Positions 36,866 through 45,461 of a stretch of 57,790 bases of DNA are shown in pieces. The DNA lies in the NCBI GenBank assembly GCA_945898015.1, contig CAMDGM010000021.1, positions 1-57,790 of the forward strand, given 5' to 3'. The translations under genes were made by a program, and so were the position numbers. This stretch comes from PVC group bacterium (GTDB lineage: Bacteria; Verrucomicrobiota; Kiritimatiellia; CAIKKV01). A model generated the notes under the pieces. It saw only the letters and a program-made list of their open reading frames with translations, searched no databases and was not told where the DNA came from. The stretch's first letter is position 1; every line of letters starts with the position of its first letter.

Positions 36866-36889
36866 CTGGCACTCCTGTTCTGTGGGGGT

Positions 36890-36918
36890 ATTATGGCATG
36901 GGTCGCGCTGGTCGTCAT
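36890..36918 (-). promoter_or_regulatory. Probable promoter of the GGQ-rlmB-mgtC operon
   Basis: Minus strand ATGACG (complement of 36913-36918), 17-nt spacer, CATAAT (complement of 36890-36895). It starts transcription about 17 nt upstream of the GGQ gene, leaving room for its AGGAG site. Confidence 0.4.
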
Positions 36919-36967
36919 GCCTTTTTCATGTGTTTCAGTCGGATGTTATGGTAGGGTCCTGTTTATT

Positions 36968-38980
36968 ATGAATAGTTCAGACAGACTTGATCCTATTCTG
37001 CCGTTTCAATTTTATCCGGAACGTCACGAGGCGATGCTAGAGGCCATGAAAGAGGTCCGGATTCGAAGTGGTATTCGCCGGTTTCTATTGACCGGTCCCG
37101 GTTTGAGCGTGAGGTTGACCGGCTTTCCCAAGATGACGGTTTACCGGGAGCTTGGCGACTTGGTATTACAGGTGAAACAGGCGCTTTCCCCTCACGGGAT
37201 CGAGGTGGGTTGGTGGTGCGCTCCTACCCTTAAGTCGGGGCAAGGCGGATTTCAAAATATCGTGGGTTTGAATGGCCAGGTTTCTCCGATTTCCAGCTGT
37301 CCGCTGGATGTGGCTTTTCGGACCACACTGGCCCGTGGTATAGCCGTGGTCGCCGAACGGGCTCGGCCGTTCATGTTGCAACTGGAAGACGATTTCGAAT
37401 TAAGCAATCATCCCGGAGTTGGGTTCGGGTGCTTCTGCCCGTTGCATTTGGCCGAGTTTGCGGTGCGCTGTGGACGACTCTACAGTCGGGAGCAATTGGC
37501 GGACTTGTTCAGCAGGTGCACCTCGGAAAGCATGGCGGTTCGTCGGCAATGGTTTGCCTTGAGTCGTGCATCGCTGGTTGATTTGGCGGTCACCATTGAA
37601 CAGGCGGTGCATGCGGTTTCGCCGGAAACGCGGTTGGCGTTGTGTCAGCCGGGTTGCGCTGATCTGGACGGGGACATGACGGAGCCTGTTACGCAAGCCT
37701 TGGCGGGCGTCCATCGGCCGGCGGTGCGCATTTGCGGAGCGGCCTATTCCAGTGATACAGCCCGGGGGTTGCCGGAGGAAACGTTTAATGTCATGTTCAG
37801 CTGCGAACAGCTGCCGGAAACATTCGAGCTTTTTTACGAAACCGACACGTATCCCCACACCACATTTTTTACATCCGCAAACAAGTTGCATAGCATGCTC
37901 GCCATTGCGCTTTCCTGCGGTTGTGATGACAGTCTTTTTTACGGAACCCAGTATCTGGATGACCCGCTGGAAGACGTTTCCTATCTTTCCATGTATGCCG
38001 AACGGGCGAGTCAGCTTGGCGCTCTTCGATTGAATCTGCGCGATTGCCGGTTAATTGGATGTGAAGTTGTTTGTCGATCGGATGCGGTGAATGCGGTTGC
38101 GTGGAATGGCGGCAGACCCTCGCTTGCCAAGCCGTGGGCGGGTGTGCTGGGGCGTTATGGGGTGCCTTATACCACCCGGTCCGGCAAAGGCGTCAAAGTG
38201 CTGGCCGGGGCCACGGCGTCAGTGCTGACGGAAGCGGACGTTAAGCACATGCTGACGGGCGGTATTCTGATGGATGCTCCAGCAGCCATGATTCTGGCAG
38301 AACGCGGCTTTGGGGATCTTTTGGGTGCAACGGTTGAATCCGGGGGAAAAGCGGCCTTTTGTTATGAACGGCTCAGGCCGAAAGCCGGGGACGAGGCGAT
38401 CAAAGGTGAGCTGATCTACAATTTCCTGTTTGCTCCGGCCGGTGCCGAAGCGGGTGGCTTTTGCCGTTTAACGGCTCATCCGGGTGCGGAGGTGCTCAGC
38501 GATTTTCTGGCTCCGGATTATCAAGCGGTGCAGCCAGGCCTTTTGCGATTCGAAAACCGACTCGGCGGGCGGGTAGGGATCCTGGCGTATGACTTGCAAA
38601 AGACCCAGTCCTCTTCAATCTTTTGTTATCGCAAACGCGGAGTCATCGTTCGATTGTTGGAATGGTTGAATCGGGCTCCTCTTCCGGTCAAGGTCCTGCA
38701 TGATCCGAACGTGTTCCTGCTTGCCAACTTTTCCGAATCCGGTGCGCTAATCTTAACGATTGTCAACCTGAGCGCGGATAGTCGGGCAAGCCTGAAACTC
38801 GATGTCGCCCCCGGATGGAGGGACGGCCGGGTGAGCTTGTTGTCGTTAAGTGGAAAATGGGAGACGGTGGCCGCCGCCTGGCAGAGCACTCAGGTCGAGG
38901 TGGAGGTGACGGCCAGAATCATGCAACCGGTTTATGTGCGTCTGGAGCAGCCCCGGGTTCGGTCCGGTTTCCCAGCGTAG
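36968..38980 (+). CDS. Putative glycoside hydrolase, GH42-like three-domain protein
   Basis: 670 residues; ATG at 36968 chosen because the preceding in-frame extension is an upstream shadow. No signal peptide from this start. Residues ~1-400 look like a TIM barrel with an acidic LQLEDDFELS stretch where a catalytic carboxylate might lie. A middle region with VLTEADVKHMLTGGILMDAP and ERGFGDLLGATVESGG resembles the glutamine-amidotransferase-like domain of GH42 beta-galactosidase relatives. A C-terminal beta domain follows. The family assignment is tentative: catalytic pair, substrate and CAZy family are not established. It overlaps the convergent SGNH hydrolase by 62 nt. Confidence 0.5.
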   Translation: MNSSDRLDPILPFQFYPERHEAMLEAMKEVRIRSGIRRFLLTGPGLSVRLTGFPKMTVYRELGDLVLQVKQALSPHGIEVGWWCAPTLKSGQGGFQNIVGLNGQVSPISSCPLDVAFRTTLARGIAVVAERARPFMLQLEDDFELSNHPGVGFGCFCPLHLAEFAVRCGRLYSREQLADLFSRCTSESMAVRRQWFALSRASLVDLAVTIEQAVHAVSPETRLALCQPGCADLDGDMTEPVTQALAGVHRPAVRICGAAYSSDTARGLPEETFNVMFSCEQLPETFELFYETDTYPHTTFFTSANKLHSMLAIALSCGCDDSLFYGTQYLDDPLEDVSYLSMYAERASQLGALRLNLRDCRLIGCEVVCRSDAVNAVAWNGGRPSLAKPWAGVLGRYGVPYTTRSGKGVKVLAGATASVLTEADVKHMLTGGILMDAPAAMILAERGFGDLLGATVESGGKAAFCYERLRPKAGDEAIKGELIYNFLFAPAGAEAGGFCRLTAHPGAEVLSDFLAPDYQAVQPGLLRFENRLGGRVGILAYDLQKTQSSSIFCYRKRGVIVRLLEWLNRAPLPVKVLHDPNVFLLANFSESGALILTIVNLSADSRASLKLDVAPGWRDGRVSLLSLSGKWETVAAAWQSTQVEVEVTARIMQPVYVRLEQPRVRSGFPA

Positions 38981-39977
38981 GCGTTTTTTGATTTCTGTGC
39001 ATCAGGGCAAGGAGTTCGGGTGTCAGATTCCGGGCGATGACGGCCATGCCAGCGTTGTTTGGATGGATCCCGTCAGCAAAAGCAAGTGGATCGGCCGGAA
39101 TCAGGGCGGGACCTTCTATCAGTCGGATGGCTGGATAGTGGGGCGGCAGTTTGCGCAGGACATTTCGAAACGATTCCAGCCAGATGTCGTTCTTGTTCTT
39201 CTCGCCGGTTTCCCAAACCGCGGGCAGTGGGGTGATTAACCCCACCGGCATGTTCGGATGATCGGTAAATAGATTGTCTAAAAGGTTACGTGTATCGGCC
39301 TCAAATTGCGGAATCGATTTACACCCGTTCCAGTCATTGCAGCCGAAGGCGACTGTGGCAAATTGTGCTGGAATGGAACCTGTTAAGCCTGCTCCTTTCT
39401 CCATTTTTGCGCCCCCCACGGCCGTGTTGTGGTGGTTCATGCCCATCGCTCGTGACGTGAGAGCTGTGAAGGTGCGTGAAGGCGAAGCGCAGGACATGCC
39501 CTGCGAGATGGAATCCCCGATGACTAGCCAGGAAATTGGTTCGAGAGGGAGTTCCGAGAGTTGGGCGTGATCGTCGATTTCCAGCGCCACCAACCAGGAT
39601 TCCACGGAATAGGGTAGCCAGAGTTCAAACCGGCGCGGGCTGGACTCGGGCGCCCGAAAAATTTCGTTCCTCCAGGGTTGTGCGTCCCGGTTTCCCGTGA
39701 ATGTGCCGAGAAACACATCGTCTACAACCAGGTCGACGGCGTCAAATCGGCGCGCAAACCGTCCAAATCGCATGGTCAAGCGCAGGGACCGGGTGTCGGA
39801 CTGGAATCGAATGCGGATTCCCGTTTGGCACCGGGCACGGATCATGAACCCTTCGCTGGCGCCATAATGCAGGCGCAGGGCAGGCGGCATACGATCGAAA
39901 AATAGGCCTTCCGGTTCTTCACGGATTTCCAGGCAACCGGTGGAGTAGTTTCGCAACTGATCAGTCGTGAGGTTCAT
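38919..39977 (-). CDS. SGNH/GDSL hydrolase with N-terminal jelly-roll (carbohydrate esterase-like)
   Basis: 352 residues, no signal peptide. Residues 1-~145 are beta-rich with aromatic and acidic stretches like the N-terminal domain of CE2/CE20-type and SsfX3 esterases. The SGNH part follows: Ser156 in VIGDSISQG, the Gly/Asn blocks (AVGGA, GCNDWNG), and Asp302-x-x-His305 in ADGIHPNN. All catalytic residues are present. It probably removes acetyl or other acyl groups from carbohydrates. It overlaps tail-to-tail with the GH42-like gene, with which it may share a substrate, although they are not co-transcribed. Confidence 0.82.
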   Translation of the reverse strand: MNLTTDQLRNYSTGCLEIREEPEGLFFDRMPPALRLHYGASEGFMIRARCQTGIRIRFQSDTRSLRLTMRFGRFARRFDAVDLVVDDVFLGTFTGNRDAQPWRNEIFRAPESSPRRFELWLPYSVESWLVALEIDDHAQLSELPLEPISWLVIGDSISQGMSCASPSRTFTALTSRAMGMNHHNTAVGGAKMEKGAGLTGSIPAQFATVAFGCNDWNGCKSIPQFEADTRNLLDNLFTDHPNMPVGLITPLPAVWETGEKNKNDIWLESFRNVLRKLPPHYPAIRLIEGPALIPADPLAFADGIHPNNAGMAVIARNLTPELLALMHRNQKTPTLGNRTEPGAAPDAHKPVA

Positions 39978-40027
39978 GAGGTGTTTCTTTTTAGGATGAC
40001 GCGAGGGCTGTCATGTCTGCAAAGCGC

Positions 40028-41074
40028 CTATGGCCGGTTAAGGAGGGGGACGAGTGGTTCGGAGACGTCGCCCTTGGGGCCGGTTAGCGACACATAGCGG
40101 CGCAGCAGGACCAACTCTCGGAAATGATGTTCCCGTTCGGTTAATGTAGTTAAGTCGATTTGTGCTCCGGCAAGGGCGTTGTGGCCGCCTCCGGTTCCGT
40201 ATTTGCCGATAATGGCGCGGATAATACGGCCGGCGTTTGCGTCAGGATCGGAGGTTCTCAGAGACAGTAGCATCCGGCCTTCGAATTTCCCATAGCAGAG
40301 CGCCCAGACGATTCCCTCTTTGCGGAGAAGCAGATCGGCAATTTCCCCGATCATGTCCGGATTGTCCGTTTCCCCAAGATCGGATAATATCCGGGCTCCA
40401 AAGATCCGGGCATTCACAATGCCTTGCATCAGAAGACGGAAATATGCGGCGGGGACACGTCGGCTTTTGATTTCTTCTAGCATGCGGCGGTTTGCGAGCG
40501 GATACAGCGCGGAATAGGATTCAATGTCGGCTCGAGTGGTTTCACCTCCCAGATCCTGGGTGTCGGACCGGATTCCATAGACAAGAGCGGTGGCCAGAGG
40601 CGCTTCAATGGCAATTTTGGCAGCCAGCAGGTATTCATAAAGAATCGTACAGGTGGCTCCGTAACGGCCGCGCACGTCTGTGAATTCGGCCCGGCGTGTG
40701 GCATGACGGATAGGGTGATGGTCGATCACGATGTTGGGGATGATTCCGCTGGGAAGGGAATTGTTCCCCGTTCCAGGCTGGGTATCGACCATGGCGACGA
40801 GATCAAAGCGCTGAACATCCAAATCCCGGATAGGCCGTAAATTCAGGTCCAGGTAGTCAACCAAGGCCCGGTTTTCAGCCCGTCCTACGGTGCCGCCGTG
40901 GGCAAGCGAGCATTGCACTTCGGCTTTTGTGTTGGCGAACGTTCGGAGAGCGGTAGCCGCCGCGATAGCGTCCGGATCCGGGTAATCCTGCATCACGATC
41001 AGCATGCTGGATTTACCCCGGAGCAACGCCAAAAGGCGTTCAACTTTATGATATGTTTTTTGCCGAACGCGCAT
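40028..41074 (-). CDS. DHH-family phosphoesterase (NrnA-like)
   Basis: 348 residues from the ATG at 41074; a TTG one codon upstream is the only alternative. DHH motifs are present: YPDPDAIAAATAL, VDTQPG, VIDHHPIRHATRR, and a C-terminal DHHA1 GTGGGHNALAGAQI. It belongs to the nanoRNase/pAp-phosphatase group that degrades short RNAs and dinucleotides or pAp; c-di-AMP-type substrates are also possible. Cytosolic. It is the first gene of a minus-strand run with the SGNH gene 50 nt downstream. Confidence 0.86.
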   Translation of the reverse strand: MRVRQKTYHKVERLLALLRGKSSMLIVMQDYPDPDAIAAATALRTFANTKAEVQCSLAHGGTVGRAENRALVDYLDLNLRPIRDLDVQRFDLVAMVDTQPGTGNNSLPSGIIPNIVIDHHPIRHATRRAEFTDVRGRYGATCTILYEYLLAAKIAIEAPLATALVYGIRSDTQDLGGETTRADIESYSALYPLANRRMLEEIKSRRVPAAYFRLLMQGIVNARIFGARILSDLGETDNPDMIGEIADLLLRKEGIVWALCYGKFEGRMLLSLRTSDPDANAGRIIRAIIGKYGTGGGHNALAGAQIDLTTLTEREHHFRELVLLRRYVSLTGPKGDVSEPLVPLLNRP

Positions 41075-41107
41075 CAAGTACCCGTGAAGCCAGTTGAAAA
41101 CAGTTGT

Positions 41108-41201
41108 AAATTAGCAGAACAGGCTTGTGAATCAAAGCAGAAACGGACAAAGCGGGCGGAGCCTAAATAGAATTGGCAGCCGGAATGGAGCGAGGTAAGA
41201 T
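41108..41201. promoter_or_regulatory. Divergent promoters for corA and the DHH phosphoesterase
   Basis: Plus strand: TTGGCA (41173-41178), 17-nt spacer, TAAGAT (41196-41201), about 37 nt upstream of corA with AAGGAG in between. Minus strand: TTGATT (complement of 41130-41135), 16-nt spacer, TAATTT (complement of 41108-41113), for the DHH gene. No Mg2+-sensing leader was recognised. Confidence 0.42.
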
Positions 41202-41237
41202 ATGGGCAGTTGGGGCATCTGTAGAAGGAGTTGCAAC

Positions 41238-42299
41238 ATGGCGGAACTCAAGACGTATGGGTATGCAAAGACAGGACTTCCGCCTGGAAGCTTGATTCAC
41301 GTTGGTGAGCGTTGTTATTCCGGAAAACCATTCATTACGCTGACCGCCTACGGACCTACCGGTGTGCGGGAACAGCGCGATCCGACGGACGAGCAGATTT
41401 GCGAGGCGCGAACTGCGAATCCCGTCATCTGGATCAACATCGACGGCGTGGGCGATGCGGACACCGTCCGACGCATGGGGGCAATGTTTGGCCTTCATCC
41501 GCTCGCCATGGAAGATGTCATGTCCACCCGGCAACGTCCGAAGCTTGACGTTTACGATGATTATCTCTACATCGTATTCCGAATGCTGGCGATAGAAAGT
41601 GCGAAGTTGAAATCGGAACAGGTGAGCCTGGTTCTGGGACCGGGATATCTGCTAACGTTTCAGGAAAAAACAAGCAACCTTTTTGAGCCCGTGAAGTCCC
41701 GAATCCGGGATGGGAAAGGATTGATCCGAAGATCGGGGCCGGATTATCTGGCCTATGCGCTCCTGGACACACTGGTGGATCACTATTTTGTGCTTCTGGA
41801 GCACTATGGAGATGCATTGGATGACATGGAGGACTCCTTGGTTTCAAATCCGGATCCCTCTTTATTGCAGCAAATACATCAGGTAAAAAAGGATTTGCTT
41901 GTCTTGCGCAAATCGGTCTGGCCTCTCCGGGAGACGATCGGGTCCATGGAGCGTGGCGGTCTTCCCCAGATAAGTCCAGAGATTCGCCTGTATCTCCGCG
42001 ATCTGTATGACCACGCCATTCGCGTGATTGAATCGGCGGAATCGTTGCGAGATGTGGTGTCCAGTATGCTGGATGTTTACCTCTCGAGCATCAGCAACCG
42101 CATGAACGAGGTGATGAAAGTGTTGACGATTCTATCGACACTGTTTATCCCCAGCACATTTCTGGCCTCGATCTACGGGATGAATTTTAGTAACATGCCA
42201 GAACTGCATTCGCGGTTTGGCTACTTCGTCGTTTTGGGTGTCATGCTAGCCGTGATGGTGGCAATGGTTTTTTACGCCAAACGCAAACGATGGATTTGA
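41238..42299 (+). CDS. corA: CorA-type Mg2+/Co2+ transporter
   Basis: 353 residues. The ATG at 41238 has AAGGAG 7 nt upstream; an earlier ATG 12 codons up has none. The N-terminal cytosolic alpha/beta domain (residues ~1-250) is followed by the long helix and two C-terminal membrane helices, with the selectivity motif YGMNF between them and a basic tail KRKRWI. Pentameric channel for magnesium uptake. MgtC-like protein at 34411 is the only other Mg-related family nearby. Confidence 0.93.
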   Translation: MAELKTYGYAKTGLPPGSLIHVGERCYSGKPFITLTAYGPTGVREQRDPTDEQICEARTANPVIWINIDGVGDADTVRRMGAMFGLHPLAMEDVMSTRQRPKLDVYDDYLYIVFRMLAIESAKLKSEQVSLVLGPGYLLTFQEKTSNLFEPVKSRIRDGKGLIRRSGPDYLAYALLDTLVDHYFVLLEHYGDALDDMEDSLVSNPDPSLLQQIHQVKKDLLVLRKSVWPLRETIGSMERGGLPQISPEIRLYLRDLYDHAIRVIESAESLRDVVSSMLDVYLSSISNRMNEVMKVLTILSTLFIPSTFLASIYGMNFSNMPELHSRFGYFVVLGVMLAVMVAMVFYAKRKRWI

Positions 42300-42338
42300 T
42301 GAAGCCCGTATAAACGGTGGTGCCGGGCGGTCCGTGCA

Positions 42339-42367
42339 TTGACAAATCAAAAGAGTGGGCCTATAAA
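42339..42367 (+). promoter_or_regulatory. Consensus sigma70 promoter of tatA
   Basis: TTGACA (42339-42344), exactly 17 nt, TATAAA (42362-42367): the best core promoter in the window. The transcript would begin near 42374 and carry AGGGG 7 nt before the tatA ATG. Confidence 0.7.
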
Positions 42368-42391
42368 GAGAGGCAACAAAAGGGGATCGGC

Positions 42392-42601
42392 ATGAACATG
42401 GCTATATTTGAGCAACTAGGCTTCTCCGAATTGATCATTATCCTGCTGATTGTCCTGCTCTTGTTTGGCGCCAAAAAACTACCTGATCTGGCCCGTTCTC
42501 TCGGCCGAAGCATAGGCGAATTTAAAAAGGGCAAAGACGAATACGAACAGGTCGCTAAAAAAACAACGGACGAGGATTCCAAGCCGTCCGCCAAAGAGTA
42601 G
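42392..42601 (+). CDS. tatA: Sec-independent protein translocase TatA/TatE
   Basis: 69 residues. It has a short periplasmic N-terminus, one membrane helix ([15 protein letters not shown], ~12-26), and the hallmark [20 protein letters not shown] hinge and amphipathic helix, then a charged tail. TatA multimers form the pore for folded twin-arginine proteins. tatB and tatC are not in the window. A likely client is the M48 lipoprotein at 32698 with SRREF. Start chosen on AGGGG and the helix; a longer upstream frame is spurious. Confidence 0.93.
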   Translation: MNMAIFEQLGFSELIIILLIVLLLFGAKKLPDLARSLGRSIGEFKKGKDEYEQVAKKTTDEDSKPSAKE

Positions 42602-42606
42602 CGAAT

Positions 42607-43302
42607 TCAGGTGGCCGGGGTGGCCGTCCTGCTCATGGGCTTGTTCATTCGCTCAAGTTCACGCGTGGTGGTGATCTTCAAATCTTCAATTAACGGAAGC
42701 CAATCACTTTTCGGTAATTTCAGAAGAAGTGTTTCGTAAATGGCCACGGCGTCTTGTAGCTTTCCAAGTTGACGCAGGCAGCGGGCCTCGCTGAGACGGG
42801 CTACCGTTGTAAGCGCCTGCTCAGAAGGGTTTTCCTTGGAGAATTGACGGAAGCCAGCCAGGGCCTCGTCGATCTGTCCAATGGCTTCCTGGCAATGAAT
42901 ACGCCCAAGGCTGGCGGCGGGTGCCAGGAAGTGCTTCGGATGCGACTTGAGAAACTCTGAATAGAGCTGATCGGCGTCCGCATAGTCCCCCGCATCGTAT
43001 TGAGCTCGGGCCGCCATGAATGAAGCGGACTCCGCAGCTTTAGAGGAGGGGAATTGGCGGATAATTTCATTGAGTTGGGCGGGCGAGCCGGCAACTGAAA
43101 GCTGTATGAATGCCTGTTCGCGGGCCGCGCGCGTCTTGTGTTGATAAAGCATAACGGATCCCACAATCACGGCCGCTAAAAGCAGGCCTGTGAGGAGTTC
43201 CTTCCAGCTCCCAATTACATATGAAAAAAGGGATTCTATGGGATCGTTGGATCCGGATTCTGGATCGGGACTGATCGGTTTTTCGGCTGCACCCTGACTC
43301 AT
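42607..43302 (-). CDS. TPR-repeat inner-membrane protein (YfgM/BamD-like)
   Basis: 231 residues, GGAGG 8 nt upstream of the ATG. A cytoplasmic N-terminus (~30 residues, acidic and Ser/Pro rich), one membrane helix (LLTGLLLAAVIVGSVMLY, ~36-53), then about 170 residues of helical TPR-like pairs (YDAGDYADADQLYSEFLKSH, LRQLGKLQDAVAIYETLLLK). The topology resembles YfgM/ancillary SecYEG-translocon chaperones, with the repeats in the periplasm. Function is inferred from topology alone. It ends 5 nt from tatA (convergent). Confidence 0.68.
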   Translation of the reverse strand: MSQGAAEKPISPDPESGSNDPIESLFSYVIGSWKELLTGLLLAAVIVGSVMLYQHKTRAAREQAFIQLSVAGSPAQLNEIIRQFPSSKAAESASFMAARAQYDAGDYADADQLYSEFLKSHPKHFLAPAASLGRIHCQEAIGQIDEALAGFRQFSKENPSEQALTTVARLSEARCLRQLGKLQDAVAIYETLLLKLPKSDWLPLIEDLKITTTRELERMNKPMSRTATPAT

Positions 43303-43327
43303 GCTTCAACCTCCATGTCGTGTTTTA

Positions 43328-43357
43328 TCAATATGACGGGAAATTCCAGAAAATCAA
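43328..43357 (-). promoter_or_regulatory. Probable promoter of the TPR-protein gene
   Basis: Minus strand TTGATT (complement of 43352-43357), 18-nt spacer, TATTGA (complement of 43328-43333); the leader of about 19 nt holds the GGAGG site. On the plus strand TTGACA at 43446-43451 may serve the aminotransferase, but its -10 is poor (GAGTAT). Confidence 0.38.
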
Positions 43358-43479
43358 GCCATTTATGACGTCTTTGCGATAATGAAACGAGGCCGATTTT
43401 TGTGTTTCTATTATCCTTGTCATTGCCAGGCAAATCGGTATGCTTTTGACACGTGATCTAATACGAGGGAGTATTCAAT

Positions 43480-44775
43480 ATGAGCAAGCCGTTAGCAATA
43501 CAGGGTGGAGAAAAATCGGTGACCGCCGATGTCGGAAATCTTTTTTCTTGGCCGATCGTGACAAAGGAAGATGAGGATGCCGTTTTAGACGTGCTACGAC
43601 GTGGCGCGATGAGCGGCCTTGACGTCACGTGTCAGTTTGAAAAAGAAATGGGTCAGTGGTTGGATATGCCTTATACGCTTGGCGTATGCAATGGCACGGC
43701 CGGCTTGCTAGCGGCCATGTGGGCCTGCGGTGTGGGCGCCGGTGATGAAATTATCTGTCCCAGCATTACCTATTGGGCCAGTTGCCAGCCGGCTCTTTCA
43801 CTCGGGGCCGCTGTGAATTTCGCCGACATTGATCCCACGTCACTCTGTATCGATCCCCGCGATATTGAACATCGCATCGGGCCCCGTACCAAGGCCATCG
43901 TCGTGGTGCATTATTGCGGGCATCCTGCGGACATGGACGCCATTTTGTTGATTGCCCGCAAGCATGGGATCAAGGTGATCGAGGATGTTTCCCATGCGCA
44001 GGGATCGCTTTATAAGGGGAAAATGGCCGGGACGATGGGGGATATTTCCGTGATGAGCCTGATGGCCGGGAAAAGTTTTCCGATCGGTGAAGGCGGGTTG
44101 ATTGCCACCCGCGAGAAACGACTGTGGGAGCGATGCGCGGCCTTCGGACATTACGAGCGAACGGGAACCTCGACCCTCTGGGGTGGTAAGACCCAGTCGC
44201 TGAGCGATCCGGATTTGACTCCCTATTCAGGCCTTTCGATGTTTGGCGTCAAGCACCGCATGAATCAAACCTGCTCGGCGATGGGTCGTGTTCAACTTCG
44301 CCATTACCCAGAACGCATTGCGGAAATCCAGCGCGCGATGAACCGGTTTTGGGATCTGCTTGAAGGGGTCCCTGGCATTCGGGCTCACCGTCCGTCCCAA
44401 ACCAGCGGCTGCACCATGGGCGGTTGGTATTCGCCCCGCGGTTTGTATCGGGCCGAGGAGCTTGGAGGGTTGCCTTGTGCGAAGTATTGCGCGGCGGTTG
44501 CCGCAGAGGGCTTTGCGGCTTCGCCCGGCGCTAATTTCCCTCTCCACATGCATGCCATATTCCATAAGGCCGATCTTTTAAATATGGGCAAGCCGACCAT
44601 GGTGGCGTTCGGTCAGCGCGATGTGCGTCAAGGGCCCGGGTCATTGCCGGTTTCCGAGCAGATCCGGGAAATTGCCTTTGGAATTCCCTGGTTCAAGAAG
44701 GATGATCCCAGTCGGATTACGCAGTATGCGCAGGCCTTTCGCAAGGTTGCGGAGCATGCAAGCGAATTGAAATAA
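43480..44775 (+). CDS. DegT/DnrJ/EryC1/StrS-family PLP aminotransferase
   Basis: 431 residues. Fold type I aminotransferase with a PLP-binding Asp169 (VIEDVSHAQG) and Schiff-base Lys198 in LMAGKSFPIGEGG, as in sugar aminotransferases of the DegT class. The long C-terminal region (ARRVAG-type dimer arm) is intact. These enzymes transfer an amino group onto nucleotide-linked keto-sugars or, in some clades, onto other polyols. No glycosyltransferase or sugar-nucleotide genes are adjacent, so the substrate is unknown. GGGAG lies about 9 nt before the ATG. It is followed after 31 nt by an SGNH hydrolase. Confidence 0.85.
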   Translation: MSKPLAIQGGEKSVTADVGNLFSWPIVTKEDEDAVLDVLRRGAMSGLDVTCQFEKEMGQWLDMPYTLGVCNGTAGLLAAMWACGVGAGDEIICPSITYWASCQPALSLGAAVNFADIDPTSLCIDPRDIEHRIGPRTKAIVVVHYCGHPADMDAILLIARKHGIKVIEDVSHAQGSLYKGKMAGTMGDISVMSLMAGKSFPIGEGGLIATREKRLWERCAAFGHYERTGTSTLWGGKTQSLSDPDLTPYSGLSMFGVKHRMNQTCSAMGRVQLRHYPERIAEIQRAMNRFWDLLEGVPGIRAHRPSQTSGCTMGGWYSPRGLYRAEELGGLPCAKYCAAVAAEGFAASPGANFPLHMHAIFHKADLLNMGKPTMVAFGQRDVRQGPGSLPVSEQIREIAFGIPWFKKDDPSRITQYAQAFRKVAEHASELK

Positions 44776-44806
44776 CGGAGCTGGGCCGTGGAAACAGAAG
44801 GATGCC

Positions 44807-45454
44807 ATGAAGATCGGAAAACGCGAGATCCTGGTCATGATCGGGGACTCCATCACGGATTGCGGCCGGGCGCAACCGGTGGCCGAGGGGTTGTTTGATC
44901 CCTTGGGCCGCGGTTATGTCACGATGGTTGAAGCTCTTTTGGGCTCAGCCTATCCGGAACGCGGCATTCGCGTGATCAACGTGGGGTCGAGCGGCAACAC
45001 GGTCCGTGAACTCAAAGGGCGGTGGGATCGCGACGTGATCGCGCTCAAGCCGGACTGGCTGAGCATCAACATTGGAATCAACGACGTGTGGCGGCAGTTC
45101 GATTTGCCGCGCCAGACCCAGTCCCATGTGAATCTGAACGAATACGCGCAAACGCTGGAAGAATTGGTTGCCAAGACCCGGCCGATGATGAAGGGGTTGA
45201 TTCTGATGACGCCTCATTACATCGAACCGAACCGGAAAGATGCGATGCGGGCGAGGATGGATCAGTATGCCGAGGTGGTCAAGCGGCTTGCGAAAAAGTA
45301 CGACGCCGTGCTCGTGGACACCCAGTCCGCCTTCGACAAGGTTCTACAGCAGATTCATCCGAACGCCCTGGCGTGGGATCGTGTTCATCCGAATCAGACT
45401 GGGCATATGATCTTGGCTCGGACCTTCTTGAAGGCGATCGGGTTCGCCTGGTAG
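44807..45454 (+). CDS. SGNH/GDSL hydrolase
   Basis: 215 residues without a signal peptide. It carries Ser15 in MIGDSITDCG, the Gly block (VGSSGNTVRELKGR), the Asn block SINIGINDVWR, and Asp191-x-x-His194 in WDRVHPNQTGH, a complete SGNH set. It is a short single-domain esterase, likely acting on acetylated carbohydrates or rhamnogalacturonan/xylan-type esters as in the lipase_GDSL_2 clade common in polysaccharide-degrading bacteria. It is downstream of the DegT aminotransferase and ends 7 nt from the convergent carboxyltransferase. Confidence 0.85.
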   Translation: MKIGKREILVMIGDSITDCGRAQPVAEGLFDPLGRGYVTMVEALLGSAYPERGIRVINVGSSGNTVRELKGRWDRDVIALKPDWLSINIGINDVWRQFDLPRQTQSHVNLNEYAQTLEELVAKTRPMMKGLILMTPHYIEPNRKDAMRARMDQYAEVVKRLAKKYDAVLVDTQSAFDKVLQQIHPNALAWDRVHPNQTGHMILARTFLKAIGFAW

Positions 45455-45461
45455 CGCCGGA

